The notes under the pieces: generated by a model | What the model was told of the DNA's origin: nothing | What the model saw: the letters and a program-made list of their open reading frames with translations, nothing else | Database searches by the model: none | Translations under genes and position numbers: made by a program | From: an uncultured Collinsella sp. | Lineage (GTDB): Bacteria; Actinomycetota; Coriobacteriia; Coriobacteriales; Coriobacteriaceae | Length of the DNA: 6,745 nt | Direction: 5' to 3' | Assembly: GCA_934675795.1 (NCBI GenBank) | Contig: CAKURW010000059.1 | Span: 1-6,745 of the forward strand | In this document: positions 5,480-6,745 of the stretch, one piece after another | Position numbering within the stretch: position 1 is the stretch's first letter | How the letters are laid out: each line of letters opens with the position of its first letter

Positions 5480-6448
5480 ATGAACGCACACGATCTGATT
5501 CAGGAAATCATCGAGCGCAAGGGTAAGGTCGAGAACGTCTTTTGGATCGCTTGTGGCGGTTCGATGATCGACCTGATGCCGGCCAACGAGCTGCTCAAGC
5601 GCGAGGCCACCACGTTTACCTCGACGGTCTACACGGCACGCGAGTTTTGCCTGATGGCCCCCAAGAGCCTAGGGCCGAAGTCGCTCGTTATTGCCTGCAG
5701 CCACAGCGGCAACACGCAGGAGGTCGTCGACGGCTGCGAGATGGCGCTGGCCGCCGGCGCCGAGGTCGTTGCCCTCACCGACTGCGAGGGCTCCAAGATC
5801 GACAACGGCAAGTGGACCACCTGGGTCTACCCCTGGGGCGAGGGCGTGCCGCAGGCCGAGGTGCCTCAGGGCATCGGCGCTCTGATCGCCGCCGAGCTGC
5901 TCGACCAGCAGGAAGGCTACGAGGCACTCGCCGACATGTACGAGGGCCTCAAGCAGATGGATGCGCTGCTGCCCGCCGCCCGCGAGAAGGTCAACACCGA
6001 GCTGGGCGATCGCTTTGCCGAGCTCTGCCAGCAGCACAAGTTCTTCTATATCCTGGGCTCCGGACCCAACTTTAGCCAGACCTACGCCATGGCCATCTGC
6101 TCGCTCATGGAGATGCAGTGGCAGCACTGCTGCTACATCCACTCCGGCGAGTACTTCCACGGCCCGTTCGAAGCCACCGAGCCCGGCGTGTTCTACTTTG
6201 TGCAGCTTGGCGCGGGCGAGTGTCGCCCCATGGAGGAGCGCGCTCTTGCGTTCCTCAACACGCACACCGACACGATCATGGTGCTCGACGCGCTCGAGTA
6301 CGGCGTGGGCGAGGTGCCTGCCAGCGTGCGTTCGTACCTGGAGCCGATCTTCTTCTACAACATGAGCTGCGAGCTGCGCGCCGCCCGCGGCAAGGTCTTC
6401 GACCACAGCCCCGAGGTTCGTCGCTATATGGGCATCGAGCAGTACTAA
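5480..6448 (+). CDS. frlB: SIS-domain sugar-phosphate deglycase, FrlB-like
   Basis: The protein has 322 residues and two SIS folds. It resembles Bacillus FrlB (YurP) more than the longer E. coli FrlB. The first SIS half starts with IACGGS and carries the phosphate-binding motif SHSGNT (74-79). The second half has LMEMQW and then HSGEYFHGPFE. E211 and H227 in these two motifs are spaced 16 residues apart, like the catalytic Glu/His pair reported for the related deglycase FraB. The C-terminus RRYMGIEQY matches the family's RRY...EY ending. FrlB hydrolyses fructoselysine 6-phosphate to glucose 6-phosphate and lysine in the cytoplasm. Other Amadori substrates (fructose-asparagine, glucoselysine or other amines) are possible, because the family differs mainly in substrate. 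No kinase or transporter is adjacent, and a terminator follows directly. Family assignment is firm; the exact substrate is not. Confidence 0.85.
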   Translation: MNAHDLIQEIIERKGKVENVFWIACGGSMIDLMPANELLKREATTFTSTVYTAREFCLMAPKSLGPKSLVIACSHSGNTQEVVDGCEMALAAGAEVVALTDCEGSKIDNGKWTTWVYPWGEGVPQAEVPQGIGALIAAELLDQQEGYEALADMYEGLKQMDALLPAAREKVNTELGDRFAELCQQHKFFYILGSGPNFSQTYAMAICSLMEMQWQHCCYIHSGEYFHGPFEATEPGVFYFVQLGAGECRPMEERALAFLNTHTDTIMVLDALEYGVGEVPASVRSYLEPIFFYNMSCELRAARGKVFDHSPEVRRYMGIEQY

Positions 6449-6471
6449 TATACCGGGAATAACCTCTCACG

Positions 6472-6503
6472 ACGGGGTCTGCGCTGCGCGCGGGCCCCGT
6501 TTT
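6472..6503 (+). terminator. Intrinsic terminator of the FrlB-like gene
   Basis: ACGGGGTCTG (6472-6481) pairs with CGGGCCCCGT (6491-6500) over 10 bp including two G-T pairs. A 9-nt loop separates the arms and the stem runs into TTTT (6500-6503). It lies 24 nt after the stop codon and ends the transcript, so the deglycase gene is the last one of its unit. Confidence 0.75.
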
Positions 6504-6745
6504 GCGTTGTGGCAGCCGGATTCGTGTCTGCGCGAAAACGAAGGTGAATACTTTTCCGCGAAGTGAACGACCTATTTTGGACCCCCGAAGCATCCACACT
6601 TTTTGATGCCAAAACTGCAGGAAAAACTTGGCGAAACCGCAGGAAGCGGCGTCTGAAAAGTGTCGATGGGTCGCGCGCGCAGACGTGGTGTAAGAGTGTC
6701 CTGAGGTCCGTCGCTGCAAGTCCCGATGTTACTCCTTCTTGAGGC
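6504..6745. other. Gene-free right edge, unexplained
   Basis: I see no supported gene in the last ~240 bases. The antisense frame through here runs into the deglycase gene and looks like a shadow, with a translation rich in Arg, Ser and aromatic residues and no domain. A hairpin can form from CGCGAAAA (6531-6538) and TTTT-C-CGCG (6552-6560). A loosely repeated GCAGGAA occurs at 6617-6623 and 6639-6645. The style recalls dispersed intergenic sequences of Collinsella genomes, but that is only an impression. Confidence 0.4.

Noticed and set aside
4652..5491. A 279-residue open frame on the - strand opposite the second regulator
   Set aside because: It is antisense to an unambiguous GntR/UTRA gene, shows no recognisable motif and crosses the promoter region of the deglycase.
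6666..6704. A 12-codon open frame starting ATGGGTCGCGCG
   Set aside because: It is very short, Arg-rich, without a ribosome binding site, and expected by chance in such sequence.
6276..6719. A 147-residue open frame on the - strand at the right end
   Set aside because: It overlaps the 3' end of the deglycase gene antisense, has no domain and no ribosome binding site that I can support; it most likely reads through a non-coding repeat.

Overview
The window is high-GC, densely coding bacterial DNA with all recognisable genes on the + strand. The codon use, the combination of genes and the style of the intergenic repeats suggest a gut actinobacterium of the Coriobacteriia, most like Collinsella. 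That assignment is inference from general familiarity and was not searched.

Layout: (1) 1-271, no gene, a probable extended -10 promoter. (2) 272-1279, a YitT-family membrane protein with a C-terminal DUF2179 domain, followed by an intrinsic terminator. (3) 1280-1499, two hairpins and an AT-rich leader. (4) 1500-2219, a GntR/HutC-type regulator with a UTRA sensor domain. (5) 2220-2591, a repeat-rich intergenic region with a short hairpin, a nested ~99-nt hairpin, and a REP-like cluster of 'GGGGAC' repeats, ending in the recQ promoter. (6) 2592-4568, recQ. (7) 4571-5335, a second GntR/UTRA regulator, related in sequence to the first and starting 2 nt after the recQ stop. (8) 5336-5479, a control region with four 10-bp repeats arranged as two tandem pairs around a good promoter. 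(9) 5480-6448, an SIS-domain sugar-phosphate deglycase of the FrlB (fructoselysine-6-phosphate deglycase) type, followed by an intrinsic terminator. (10) 6504-6745, no gene recognised.

The most coherent functional unit is the second GntR/UTRA regulator, the four-repeat control region and the FrlB-like deglycase. I read it as a small substrate-responsive switch for catabolism of an Amadori compound (fructoselysine-like). The transporter and kinase that this pathway needs are not in the window, and the terminator after the deglycase shows they are not directly downstream in the same transcript. The first GntR paralogue has a nearly identical recognition helix and may share operators. recQ appears to be a housekeeping gene caught between them, but it is tightly coupled to the second regulator.

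I see no convincing new multi-gene system. The observations most worth following are the helically phased operator repeats before the deglycase and the two structured repeat elements upstream of recQ.
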